Source: Ignisphaera aggregans DSM 17230
Lineage (GTDB): Archaea > Thermoproteota > Thermoprotei_A > Sulfolobales > Ignisphaeraceae
Length of the DNA stretch: 64,000 bases
NCBI GenBank assembly: GCA_000145985.1
Contig: CP002098.1
Coordinates: forward strand, 1,406,501-1,470,500
Direction of reading: 5' to 3'
Part shown: positions 55,794-64,000 of the stretch, piece after piece
How the letters are laid out: every line of letters starts with the position of its first letter
How positions within the stretch are numbered: the stretch's first letter is position 1
Notes under the pieces: model-generated
Databases searched by the model: none
Told to the model about the DNA's origin: nothing
The model's input: the letters and a program-made list of their open reading frames with translations, nothing else
Position numbers and translations under genes: made by a program

Positions 55794-56738
55794 TCATACC
55801 TTTATCACTTCATAATCAAGGTTTCCTAAGCCTTTTCTATATGCAGCTTCAATCTGTATATAGGGATCTTTACCATGTATAACCAGAAACTTGTTGTCAC
55901 CTGGTTTAAGCCCTGCTTTTTCAGCTATTGAACTAGGGACTATCGGTGCTTGGTTTATCATATCTAGTGTCGCTTTTTCAAGAGCTACAATATCATCAGA
56001 TGCTAGTATACCTATATCTGGAACCAATGGAATATCAGACCATGGAGCACAGTCACATGTTGGAGCTACATCCATTACATAGTTTATGTGAAAAACTTTT
56101 CTAGGTTTATTTAATATAGCTGCATGTAGAGCATCAGCCAGAGCCTCCTGAAACGCTCTTCCAATTGTATCCTCCTTCTCTAGGTTATGTATAGCTGAAC
56201 GAGTATTTGGACCTGTGCATCCCATGGCTATATTCTTTATAGCACCTCCATATCCACTTGCTGGATGTCCCTTAGAATGTGCAAAATTTATCAAGACATC
56301 TGCATAGAATACAGCACTACCTATCTCAGCCTCCTCTAATCTCAATGGATTTGGAACTCTCACCCTAACAAGATCTGTCTCCTTTATACCAGATACAGGA
56401 ATTATTGGAGCTCCAACAGTTTCATAGTTATATCCATTTTCCATCCCGACTATCGCATGTCTAAGTCCCCATGTATCTGTTAAAAATGGTATTCCTCCAA
56501 GCCTTTTAACATAATCCACAAGTATTTTCACAAATATAGGTCTAATAGTTCTATAGCCTCCATGCTCCATATCACCTACATGAATCTTTATTGCAACTAT
56601 ATTTCCAGGTGCTATCATATCCTTTAGAGGGCTTTCCTCAAGCAATTTAGCAAATTTATATGGAAGACTAGCCGCCTTCTCTAATTTTTCTAGTACAGCA
56701 CTTGCGAATAATACCTTTGATTTTGTCATAGTCATCAC
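55794..56738 (-). CDS. DUF362 family protein
   Basis: A 314-residue protein: IAIKIHVGDMEHGGYRTIRPIFV, FLTDTWGL, INFAHSKGHPASGYGGAIKNIAMGC, and APTCDCAPWSDIPLVPDIGILAS with clustered cysteines. DUF362 proteins are poorly understood but are often next to or fused with ferredoxins, and a redox or radical role is proposed. The cysteine group near residues 225-229 may bind a cluster. Start may be MMTMTKSK or the internal ATG (MTKSK). Confidence 0.8.
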   Translation of the reverse strand: MMTMTKSKVLFASAVLEKLEKAASLPYKFAKLLEESPLKDMIAPGNIVAIKIHVGDMEHGGYRTIRPIFVKILVDYVKRLGGIPFLTDTWGLRHAIVGMENGYNYETVGAPIIPVSGIKETDLVRVRVPNPLRLEEAEIGSAVFYADVLINFAHSKGHPASGYGGAIKNIAMGCTGPNTRSAIHNLEKEDTIGRAFQEALADALHAAILNKPRKVFHINYVMDVAPTCDCAPWSDIPLVPDIGILASDDIVALEKATLDMINQAPIVPSSIAEKAGLKPGDNKFLVIHGKDPYIQIEAAYRKGLGNLDYEVIKV

Positions 56739-56809
56739 CAGATAGATAGTGGTATAACTTATACACTATATTATTTTGAATATAAGCTTTACATCTATGA
56801 ACATAAATA

Positions 56810-59014
56810 TTATTGTTTTTGTTCAACGAATCTCTCTGCCTCTAAAATAATTTTGCTCCCCCAGCTTTCTCCAAGAATTCTAATAATCTTTTCTCTATAT
56901 CTTAATATATCTTCAACAGACTTTATATTGTTATTCAATAGTAATCTAGCTCTAACCCTCCCTATATATCTGAGTCTAGCTAATGGAATAGCATCCTCTT
57001 TTACACCATGTTTAATCCTCTCAACAATTACCGATAATCTATTTGCATGGTTATCCATATTCAGAACTCTGCATATAGCTGAAGCTGCATATGCTAACCA
57101 TTCTCCATTCTCTCTTATCACCCTAAGATCTCCTGCCTCTATACCATACTTCTCAATTATATTTCTCTCTGGAACTTCTTCTATCCAATCACGAAGTATT
57201 AGCCCAATTATGAATCCTCTCATCCAGTTTATTCCAGGATCTCTAAAACTATGCTCAATTCTTTCTGGTGGTATTTCCCCCATAATTTCATATTCTTCAG
57301 CTAGATCACTAAACCACTCATATAATCCCTTTGGTAGACTTATATCAGAGAAATCTGGTGTCATACCTATTAATGTTAGATAGTATAAATCAGATACATT
57401 TGTCCTATCCCTAAGACCCTCAATTACTATGAAACTTGTAAGTGGATCTATATACAGCCATGATGTTGTTATTCCAAGTTTTGTTGGTGTTAATAAAGTC
57501 TTTGTATCAGTCTCCCTACTCCTAATCATGCTAAGCTCTTCAAGAAGTTCTACTGCTGAACTTAATTTATATCTAAGTACATCTCCACTTAGTCTTGAAG
57601 CACCAAAAGAATTGCTAAAGAAAGTTATAAGTTTATCAAATGTATTTACCTCCCCCGAAACAATAACTGCTAAAACATGTTTTCTTAATGCTTCATCACT
57701 CAATAGTGTTGATGTTATTGGTTCAGGTACCCCCATTATATAGCTTAGAGATTCATTCATAGATCTAGAGTCTTTTGCTACTACAACAATTCCATAAGGA
57801 TCATATTGAGGTCTTCCAGCTCTACCAGATAACTGTTTATATTCAAGAACACTTATCTTCTCCAGCGATCTACCATTAAAATACTTAGTATTTATTATTA
57901 CAACTCTTGCGGGGAGATTAACACCCATTGCAAGTGTTGGTGTTGCTGCAAGATAGCGTATAAACCTCTCTCTAAAGGCATTTTCTATAAATCTTCTTGC
58001 CTCTGGTGTGAGCCCTGCATGGTGATAAGAGGCACCACATCTAATCAAAGGTGCAAGCTTTTCATATTCAAAATCAGGTACATATTCCTCTAACTCTTCT
58101 GCTAACTTGTCTAAAAATGCTCTATCTTTATGATCAAGATTTGCACAAAGCACTATGGAGTAAATCGATGCGAGCTCTTCTACAGCTTTTCTAGAATATC
58201 TAAACTCAAGTACATTAAAACCCTCTTTAACTGCTCTTAATATCCAGTACTTGGTTATATCATCTACAACTATAGGTGATTGATCATTGAATATCTCTTT
58301 TGGGAGATACATATACCATTGTCTATCCTCACTCCTTCCACTATAATAGGCTATAACCTCATATAGCTTCACAGGCCTCCAATCAGATTTAACAAGCTTT
58401 GCATTTAACCATCTAGCAATCTCTTCTGCATTACCTATAGTAGCTGAAAGACCTACTATCTGTATACCCATTAGCTTAGCTCTAATTGCAATCATCTCAA
58501 CTATATGACCCCTACTCCTATCCCCAAGCATATGAAGTTCATCTATAACTATTGTTCCAACATTATTCATCCACAAAGGTCTTCTCCTCATGATAGAATC
58601 TAGTCTTTCATATGTTGTTACAATAATATCATAGTTCTCTAATCTCTTAAGCTCCTCCTCTGTGACCTCATAATCACCCATAGAAATACCTATACGAAAA
58701 CCATACTTCTCCCAAAATCTAAACTCCTGATACTTCTCATAGACAAGAGCTTTAAGAGGACTAGTATAGATACCCTTCTTACCCCTAAGAACAGCATTTA
58801 TAAGTGCTAATTCACCTATTAATGTCTTTCCACTTGCAGTAGGTGCAGAAACAATAACACTAATATCATCTAGAACTCCACTCCTTAATGCTTCTATCTG
58901 AGGAGGTGTAAAGCTAACTATGCCCTTCTCCCTAATACCATCTCTTATAATCTTTGGAAGACTTTCAATAGAGATATCCATACTATTAACACACTCTATA
59001 TAGCCGAATAACAC
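56810..59014 (-). CDS. hel308: Hel308/Hjm-type DNA helicase
   Basis: A 734-residue superfamily 2 Ski2-like helicase. Motifs: FTPPQIEALRSGV (Q-like), SAPTASGKT (Walker A, near residue 60), TSPLKALV, IVIDELHMLGD (DExH), GLSATIGNAEEIARWL, ATPTLAMGVNLPA and QLSGRAGRPQYDPYG, followed by a winged helix and ratchet domain and a C-terminal HhH-like segment (RLRYIGRVRARLLLNNNI). Hel308 acts on stalled replication forks. The internal ATG (MDISIESLPK, at residue 12) may be the true start. Confidence 0.88.
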   Translation of the reverse strand: MLFGYIECVNSMDISIESLPKIIRDGIREKGIVSFTPPQIEALRSGVLDDISVIVSAPTASGKTLIGELALINAVLRGKKGIYTSPLKALVYEKYQEFRFWEKYGFRIGISMGDYEVTEEELKRLENYDIIVTTYERLDSIMRRRPLWMNNVGTIVIDELHMLGDRSRGHIVEMIAIRAKLMGIQIVGLSATIGNAEEIARWLNAKLVKSDWRPVKLYEVIAYYSGRSEDRQWYMYLPKEIFNDQSPIVVDDITKYWILRAVKEGFNVLEFRYSRKAVEELASIYSIVLCANLDHKDRAFLDKLAEELEEYVPDFEYEKLAPLIRCGASYHHAGLTPEARRFIENAFRERFIRYLAATPTLAMGVNLPARVVIINTKYFNGRSLEKISVLEYKQLSGRAGRPQYDPYGIVVVAKDSRSMNESLSYIMGVPEPITSTLLSDEALRKHVLAVIVSGEVNTFDKLITFFSNSFGASRLSGDVLRYKLSSAVELLEELSMIRSRETDTKTLLTPTKLGITTSWLYIDPLTSFIVIEGLRDRTNVSDLYYLTLIGMTPDFSDISLPKGLYEWFSDLAEEYEIMGEIPPERIEHSFRDPGINWMRGFIIGLILRDWIEEVPERNIIEKYGIEAGDLRVIRENGEWLAYAASAICRVLNMDNHANRLSVIVERIKHGVKEDAIPLARLRYIGRVRARLLLNNNIKSVEDILRYREKIIRILGESWGSKIILEAERFVEQKQ

Positions 59015-59344
59015 TATACCAACTCTTACTTTTAGCTCTAATCCATAAATAAGATATGCAGTATAAGAAAGCGGAGCCTTGAATTATCTGTATTTCCTGT
59101 GGCTAATAATTCTAGCTACATTTGTATGTAGAGCTGAGGAATATTAGGTGGTAGTGTAGAGAGTAACCATAATATAGTTGAGGATCGTCGAAATGTTTCA
59201 AGTCCTGCTAAAGAGAATTAATCATGGATCTAATGATGTAGGTCTAGGTGATGCATAACCCTATTCTCTTAGTTTATTGATTATTTCAACTTTATATATA
59301 AGTTTTTTAACTCTGTCATAAGTCTATAAACATCTTGATACAAA
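59015..59344. other. Gene-free region between hel308 and the acyl-CoA synthetase pair
   Basis: Holds promoters of the two divergent units; TATA-like TTTATATATAAG (59291-59302) is about 45 bases before the plus-strand start. ATGATGT and GTGATGC occur near 59235-59260 but no D boxes are correctly placed, so I do not call a C/D sRNA. Confidence 0.45.
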
Positions 59345-60043
59345 ATGAGCTTGAGGTCTATAATACTAAAAGCTAGAGATGAGGGTAGAAAGAAACTTTT
59401 AGAGCATGAAGCTTACGAGATACTTTCTGAATACAAATTCCCTGTACCAAAATTTGGTTTAGCTAAAAGCGAAGAGGAGGCTGTGAAGATTGCTGACTCG
59501 ATAGGATATCCTGTAGTATTAAAAATTGTAAGTCCAGACATAGTCCATAAGTCTGATGTAGGAGGTGTAATAATAAATCTTAAGGATTCAAGTGATGTTA
59601 GAGAGGGGTTTAGGAAGATTATGTTAAATGTTAGAAATAGAGCTCCAAATGCTAGGATTGAAGGTGTATTAATCCAGGAAATGGTGCCCCAAGGACTTGA
59701 GATAATCGTAGGTTCAACGAGAGATACAATATTTGGGCCTATAGTGATGTTTGGGTTGGGCGGAGTCTTTGTTGAGGTTCTCAGAGATGTAAGTTTTAGA
59801 GTAGCTCCAATAACTCCTATAGATGCTGATATGATGATCCGCGAGTTAAAGGCTTATAAAATACTTGAGGGTTATAGAGGTTCACCACCTAGAGATTTGG
59901 ATGCAGTAAAAGATATTTTAATAAAGACATCAAATATTATGCTTGAAGTTGAAGAGATTCAGGATATTGATCTAAACCCTATAATGTTGTTTGAACGGGG
60001 CAAAGGAGCAAAAATAGCTGATGCAAGAATAATGCTTAGGTGA
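59345..60043 (+). CDS. acdB: ADP-forming acyl-CoA synthetase beta subunit (ATP-grasp)
   Basis: A 232-residue ATP-grasp subunit with VLKIVSPDIVHKSDVGGVIINL, in which the His is the phosphate-carrying residue of the family, and FGLGGVFVEVLRDVSFRVAP. With the alpha subunit it converts acyl-CoA, ADP and phosphate to acid, CoA and ATP, a main energy-yielding step in hyperthermophilic peptide or sugar fermentation. Its TGA overlaps an in-frame GTG of the next gene. Confidence 0.92.
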   Translation: MSLRSIILKARDEGRKKLLEHEAYEILSEYKFPVPKFGLAKSEEEAVKIADSIGYPVVLKIVSPDIVHKSDVGGVIINLKDSSDVREGFRKIMLNVRNRAPNARIEGVLIQEMVPQGLEIIVGSTRDTIFGPIVMFGLGGVFVEVLRDVSFRVAPITPIDADMMIRELKAYKILEGYRGSPPRDLDAVKDILIKTSNIMLEVEEIQDIDLNPIMLFERGKGAKIADARIMLR

Positions 60044-60048
60044 GGATT

Positions 60049-61440
60049 ATGACAGATCTCAAATATTTGTTCTACCCTAGAGGTATAGCAGTTGTAGGAG
60101 CATCTAGAGATCCAAATAAAATAGGGAGTATAATATTAAAGAACTTGATAGAATATGGTTATCAAGGCAGAATATATCCAATTAATCCTTATGCAAATGA
60201 GTTAATGGGGCTTAGAGCCTATCCATCGATTTCCTCAGTAGAGGGCCCCGTAGATGTTGCTGTAGTCTCTGTACCTGCTAAGAATGTATTAGATGTAATC
60301 GATGACGCGGGTAAAGCCGGGGTAAAGTTTGCTGTAGTAATATCATCTGGATTTAAAGAGGTGGGAAATGTAGAACTTGAAGAGGAACTTGTTAGAAGAG
60401 CTCATAAATATGGTATAAGGGTCTTAGGCCCTAACATCTTCGGATATGTCTATACCCCATCTAGAATAAATGCATCGTTTGGTCCTCGCGATGTTATACC
60501 TGGGAATGTAGCATTTATATCGCAAAGCGGTGCCCTAGGAATAGCTCTCATGGGTACAACAATACTTGAAAATATAGGTGTTTCATCAATAGTAAGCATA
60601 GGGAATAAAGCTGATCTTGAAGATGCAGACTTCCTAGAGTTTTTTGAAAATGATCCTAATACCTCAGTCATATTATTATATATTGAGGGTGTTAGAGACG
60701 GGAGGAGATTTATAGAGATTGCCGGTAGAGTAAGTCTGAAGAAACCAATAATAGCGATAAAGTCGGGTAGAACCGAGGCAGGTGCCAAAGCAGCTGCAAG
60801 CCATACCGGCTCCCTCGCTGGAGGGCCTGTGATATGGGAGACAGCCCTCAAACAGGCAGGCATACTATTCGCTAAAACTGTTGAGGATGCATTCGACTGG
60901 GTTAAAGCCCTCTCATGGAATCCTATACCAGCTGGCGATATGCTTGTTGTGATAACTAATGGAGGTGGTGCAGGAGTTCAGGCAACAGATACCCTAGCTG
61001 AAAACGGAATTATTCTAACGAGATCACCCAAAGATCTTGTTGAAGAGATAAAGAGATTTGCACCTCCATTTGCATCACTAGCAAATCCCATAGATATAAC
61101 GGGTATGGCTCCTGATGAATGGTACTATAAAGCTCTATTAGCAGCTTTAAAGAATCCAGATGTGCATGCCATAGTTGTTCTCTACTGTCAAACAGCAGTA
61201 ACAAATCCCATGGGAGTAGCTAAATCAATATTAGATGCTGTTAAAGACTCTGGTATCAAGAAACCAATAACTGTTGGTATGGTTGGTGGTGTTGAAACTT
61301 TTGAAGCAATTAAATACTTGACTAAGAATAACATACCTGCATATCCAACACCTGAAAGAGCAGCTGCAGCCATGGCCTCTATATATAGATATCTCAAGCT
61401 GAGAGACTATGTTGCAAAGCGATTAGAAGTCAGATACTGA
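60049..61440 (+). CDS. acdA: ADP-forming acyl-CoA synthetase alpha subunit
   Basis: A 463-residue CoA-ligase-like subunit: LFYPRGIAVVGASRDPNKIGS (CoA-binding Rossmann domain), FISQSGALGIALM, and the phosphorylated histidine region AASHTGSLAGG. The ATG at 60049 (MTDLKYLFYP) is preceded by the Shine-Dalgarno-like GGTGAGG; a GTG at 60040 also opens the frame and overlaps the beta-subunit stop. The two subunits are encoded separately, as in Pyrococcus, rather than fused. Confidence 0.92.
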   Translation: MTDLKYLFYPRGIAVVGASRDPNKIGSIILKNLIEYGYQGRIYPINPYANELMGLRAYPSISSVEGPVDVAVVSVPAKNVLDVIDDAGKAGVKFAVVISSGFKEVGNVELEEELVRRAHKYGIRVLGPNIFGYVYTPSRINASFGPRDVIPGNVAFISQSGALGIALMGTTILENIGVSSIVSIGNKADLEDADFLEFFENDPNTSVILLYIEGVRDGRRFIEIAGRVSLKKPIIAIKSGRTEAGAKAAASHTGSLAGGPVIWETALKQAGILFAKTVEDAFDWVKALSWNPIPAGDMLVVITNGGGAGVQATDTLAENGIILTRSPKDLVEEIKRFAPPFASLANPIDITGMAPDEWYYKALLAALKNPDVHAIVVLYCQTAVTNPMGVAKSILDAVKDSGIKKPITVGMVGGVETFEAIKYLTKNNIPAYPTPERAAAAMASIYRYLKLRDYVAKRLEVRY

Positions 61441-61534
61441 TTTTAAACAACTTTTCAATATCATCTCAATAAGAATTCTATCCTAATGTTAGCCAAGGCC
61501 TTGTCTTTTATAGTTGGAAAGAGGCTTGGTAATG

Positions 61535-62215
61535 CTAAATGATTCTAAATAGAGCTAGTGTTACTGTTGATACTAGGGTAATCAGTATATTGTCATCTAT
61601 AGGATTAAGTTCTATTCTCTCTATTATCGTAGATAGTACTGCTGAAACTATACCTGCTAGACCTGCGTATATATATCCTATAGGTATAGTTACTATGGCC
61701 ATACCTATATTTCCAATCCAATGCTTTGTTCTATATCCAAAAACAATATTTCTTATAATACCTGTTACAGCATCTCCAAAAGATATCATTAGAGCTGGTA
61801 TAACAGCCCAATATGGATCTCCAAGGAGTATCCATAGGATAGCTATAGAGATTCCCCATGCAATACAAAAGTTTACTTCATATATATTCTCCTCTACTTG
61901 AAACCAATAGAGAATTCTCTTCATCTTATGTGGAAGATATATGATTAGCGCTATAATTAGAGCAAATATCATTGGGACTAAGGGCTCTTTGAAGAATAGT
62001 GGTATTAATAGCGAGACAATACCTCCTGCAGACATATGTATAATCTTTCTATTGTAATACACAGCTACATTATGCTTAATATTTCTAGAAGTCATAAAGT
62101 TGTATAGCTTTTTAGTAAGAAGAAGTACTATAAACATTATGTATATAAGAAGTAGTATTGCTATGATAGTATCATGGATAATATTCTCAATATTTATTAG
62201 ATTAACTATGTTCAA
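61535..62215 (-). CDS. Dolichol/phytol kinase-like membrane protein (DGK1/SEC59 family)
   Basis: A 226-residue protein with about seven hydrophobic helices and the family motifs NRKIIHMSAGGIVSLL (near residues 54-70), SFGDAVTGIIR and TKHWIGNIGM. Members phosphorylate long-chain prenols using CTP or ATP; the substrate in archaea is probably an isoprenoid alcohol. The ATG (MNIVNLINIENIIHD) is followed by a first helix at about residues 15-34. Confidence 0.78.
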   Translation of the reverse strand: MNIVNLINIENIIHDTIIAILLLIYIMFIVLLLTKKLYNFMTSRNIKHNVAVYYNRKIIHMSAGGIVSLLIPLFFKEPLVPMIFALIIALIIYLPHKMKRILYWFQVEENIYEVNFCIAWGISIAILWILLGDPYWAVIPALMISFGDAVTGIIRNIVFGYRTKHWIGNIGMAIVTIPIGYIYAGLAGIVSAVLSTIIERIELNPIDDNILITLVSTVTLALFRII

Positions 62216-62385
62216 AAAATCTACACCTTATTAACAACTAGAAAAGTAGGGATATATAAAGGTGTCGTAACTTATTGAGAGGATATTATTCTAGTATCAC
62301 TATAGGTTATGAGCTGTTTATACATCTCTATAGGGGGTATATATATAATATATGTCTCACTCTTCTTTGAATTGGACTGAATATA

Positions 62386-62637
62386 ATGTCTATAGCAATT
62401 GAATGCAATGGTATTGGTATACTAGCTCATAGTATTAGGAGAGAACTTAGAGATCTTATATCTAGATATCCATGGATAAGGAGATCGCTGAGAATAGTCA
62501 TTTTGACGCATAGAAAATTGTTAATAGTGATAGATAATGTTGTTGAGAATAATGTTGCTGTAAAGCTCATTACTGAGATACTAGATAGACATAGCATAAA
62601 ATATGCTCTCCATATGCAGGCTCCACTAAATACATAG
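62386..62637 (+). CDS. Unknown small protein (83 aa)
   Basis: A compact protein with an alpha/beta pattern (VILTHRKLLIVIDN) and no membrane segment or metal motif. Family not recognised. A TATA-like GTATATATATAA (62337-62348) lies about 45 bases upstream. Lies 57 bases before the Lrp-type regulator on the same strand and may be co-transcribed. Confidence 0.5.
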   Translation: MSIAIECNGIGILAHSIRRELRDLISRYPWIRRSLRIVILTHRKLLIVIDNVVENNVAVKLITEILDRHSIKYALHMQAPLNT

Positions 62638-62694
62638 ATTTATTGTTATAAACATTAAAATTCTTGGAATGTATATATCTTTCTGGTAAATTAA

Positions 62695-63150
62695 ATGGTT
62701 GAACTAGATGAAATAGATATATTGATACTTAGGCTCGTTATCCATGACTGTAGTTTAAGTGTAAGAGAGATTTCTAGATTATTACAGAAGTCTCCCACTA
62801 CCATAGCTAAGAAGATTCAAAGGCTAAGAGATTCGGGAGTCATAGAAAGATGTGAGGCTATACTGGATTATAAGAAACTTGGATACAATATAATGGCATT
62901 GATATTGATAAATGTTGAGGGAGCTCATATAGAGGATGTAGAGAAGATGCTCTCTAGTGAACCAAATGTAAGAGCCGTCTATGACATTACAGGTGAATTT
63001 GATGTTGCTATAATTGCTCTCTTTAGAGATGTAGATGAGCTTGATAGATTTGTTAAGAGATTGTTAAAGAATCCATATGTTAAGAGAAGTGTAACTAACG
63101 TAATATTTAAAGCTGTTAAGGATGGAGTTAATATAGATGTGTTTGGTTAG
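62695..63150 (+). CDS. Lrp/AsnC family transcription regulator
   Basis: A 151-residue regulator with an N-terminal HTH (LRLVIHDCSLSVREISRLLQ then SPTTIAKKIQRLRDSGVIERCEAILDYKKLGY) and a C-terminal RAM (ligand-binding) domain (INVEGAHIEDVEKMLSSEPNVRAVYDITGEFDVAI). Ligand and regulon unknown. A canonical C/D sRNA starts about 15 bases after its stop, on the same strand. Confidence 0.92.
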   Translation: MVELDEIDILILRLVIHDCSLSVREISRLLQKSPTTIAKKIQRLRDSGVIERCEAILDYKKLGYNIMALILINVEGAHIEDVEKMLSSEPNVRAVYDITGEFDVAIIALFRDVDELDRFVKRLLKNPYVKRSVTNVIFKAVKDGVNIDVFG

Positions 63151-63161
63151 CAAATAGATTA

Positions 63162-63218
63162 AGATATGATGATTGTGGTGGGCTCTGAATAGTGATGACA
63201 CGAATCCTCTCTGATGAT
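63162..63218 (+). ncRNA. Canonical box C/D guide sRNA
   Basis: C box ATGATGA (63166-63172), 12-nt guide TTGTGGTGGGCT, D' CTGA (63185-63188), 3-nt spacer ATA, C' box GTGATGA (63192-63198), 12-nt guide CACGAATCCTCT, D box CTGA (63211-63214). All four boxes and the 12-nt guides are consensus. It fills the gap between lrp and the next helicase gene on the same strand. Targets are not known; each guide should direct 2'-O-methylation at the fifth base upstream of its D or D' box. Confidence 0.9.
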
Positions 63219-63225
63219 AAAACTT

Positions 63226-64000
63226 ATGGTGTATAGAGATGAGATTATGAATATCATAGATACAGAATCTATTCTAACTAGTCTAGGCTATGAATATTTA
63301 AAACGTATTGAACCTCCAATAGAACCTGAGAGAGTTTCACTAAGATTTATCGATATAGTTCCAGAGCTAAAGAATTTTGAGATAGCAAATTATAATATCT
63401 ATAGACATCAGCTCGAGTCTTTAGAAGGGCTTGAAAATGGTTACAACATTATTCTAAGATCTGGTACGGGATCTGGTAAGACTGAGGCATGGTTCTTCTA
63501 CTTCTTTAACAAAGCTAAGAGAGATCCTAGTTATAGGGCTATAGCTCTATATCCAACACTAGCTCTAGCCAATGATCAGATAAATAGAATATCACGGTAC
63601 TCATCTACAGTAGGAATAAAGGTTATGAAGCTTGATGCACAGTATAGGGATCTTATAGTTAGGGAGAGTGGTGTTGCAGGTCTAAGGAGGAGTATTGCAT
63701 CATCACAGCTCATCATAACAAATCCTGCATTTCTATTGAATGAAGTTAAAAAGTTATTACTAAAACCACAAGCTTCACATCTTCAGAGCTTCTTTAAGAA
63801 ACTCAATCTATTAGTTATAGATGAGATGGATTTTTATGGACCTAGAAGTATTGCTTTGATACTAGCTATGATGAAAATACTAGTTGATTATAGTGATGTA
63901 AAGCCTCAGATAGCTATTCTTACAGCAACTCTAGCTAATCCTGAAGATGTTTGTATTTACCTAGAGAAGTTAACTGGTAGAAAGTGTCTAGTAGTTGATG
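63226..64000 (+). CDS. DEAD/DEAH-box helicase, C-terminally truncated by window edge
   Basis: Open from the ATG at 63226 (MVYRDEIMNIIDTESILTSL) to the window end, about 258 codons. Motifs: NYNIYRHQLESLEG (Q-like), RSGTGSGKT (Walker A), YPTLALANDQ, LLVIDEMDFYG (DExD-like, DEMD), and ILTATLANPEDV (SAT-like). The arrangement resembles the large DUF1998-type (MrfA/Lhr-like) helicases of archaea, but the C-terminal half is not visible. It starts only 12 bases after the D box of the C/D sRNA. Confidence 0.85.
   Translation, partial: MVYRDEIMNIIDTESILTSLGYEYLKRIEPPIEPERVSLRFIDIVPELKNFEIANYNIYRHQLESLEGLENGYNIILRSGTGSGKTEAWFFYFFNKAKRDPSYRAIALYPTLALANDQINRISRYSSTVGIKVMKLDAQYRDLIVRESGVAGLRRSIASSQLIITNPAFLLNEVKKLLLKPQASHLQSFFKKLNLLVIDEMDFYGPRSIALILAMMKILVDYSDVKPQIAILTATLANPEDVCIYLEKLTGRKCLVVD

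Noticed and set aside
59230-59290. ATGATGT and GTGATGC before the acyl-CoA synthetase genes
   Set aside because: No CTGA-like D or D' boxes at the right spacing.

Overview
This window is chromosomal DNA from a crenarchaeon (Thermoproteota). The evidence is a complete CdvA-CdvB-CdvC (ESCRT-type) division cluster, ribosomal protein eL38, an Sm-like protein, Hel308, NAC, archaeal S-adenosylmethionine synthetase, a tRNA that appears to carry a small intron at a non-canonical position, several box C/D guide sRNA genes and TATA-box promoters in front of very short or absent leaders. The DNA is strongly AT-rich except for RNA genes and two small GC-rich islands. An Ignisphaera-like member of the Desulfurococcales would fit, but that placement is inference.

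Layout. Positions 1-3.8 kb hold the end of hypD, adenylate kinase, tRNA-Lys(CUU), a KaiC-like ATPase and two unknown genes. 3.9-8.6 kb has a DUF2070 membrane protein followed by cdvA, cdvB and cdvC. 8.6-16.7 kb is RNA and translation housekeeping: a CBS protein, the RqcH/NFACT protein, an Sfm1-like SPOUT methyltransferase, Lsm, a 56-residue four-cysteine protein, AdoMet synthetase, a DUF460 protein and Rio2 kinase. 17-29 kb mixes AlaX, a DUF4443 regulator, HMG-CoA reductase, a CAU tRNA, a PAC2 protein, PGI/PMI, eL38, a JAMM-type protein, D-aminoacyl-tRNA deacylase, a beta-CASP ribonuclease and NAC. 28.9-32.1 kb is the least ordinary part: a SpoIIM-like gene broken by one in-frame amber codon, two neighbouring box C/D sRNAs, a GC-rich island, a SAM hydrolase, a perfect 47-bp inverted repeat and a PD-(D/E)XK nuclease-like gene.

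32-37 kb carries peroxiredoxin, archaemetzincin and a polar amino-acid ABC transporter. 36.9-45.9 kb is branched-chain amino-acid synthesis: a minus-strand operon ilvB-ilvN-ilvC-cimA-ilvD, divergent from a leuA-like/leuB-like pair. 46-48.5 kb has a ZIP transporter, a gene-poor stretch with a C/D sRNA, and a class II aldolase. 48.5-54.9 kb is a compact nine-gene histidine operon (hisC-G-A-B-F-D-E-H-I) lacking only the histidinol-phosphate phosphatase. 55-64 kb has a ferredoxin/DUF362 pair, Hel308, both subunits of ADP-forming acyl-CoA synthetase, a prenol-kinase-like membrane protein, an Lrp regulator, a canonical C/D sRNA and the start of a large helicase.

The most notable signals are non-coding: six box C/D sRNA candidates of differing strength, one of whose C boxes contains the eL38 stop codon; a 16-nt intron candidate in the tRNA variable loop; the 47-bp perfect inverted repeat; and an 11-bp palindrome between alaX and a regulator gene. 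I saw no CRISPR array, complete insertion sequence or rRNA gene.
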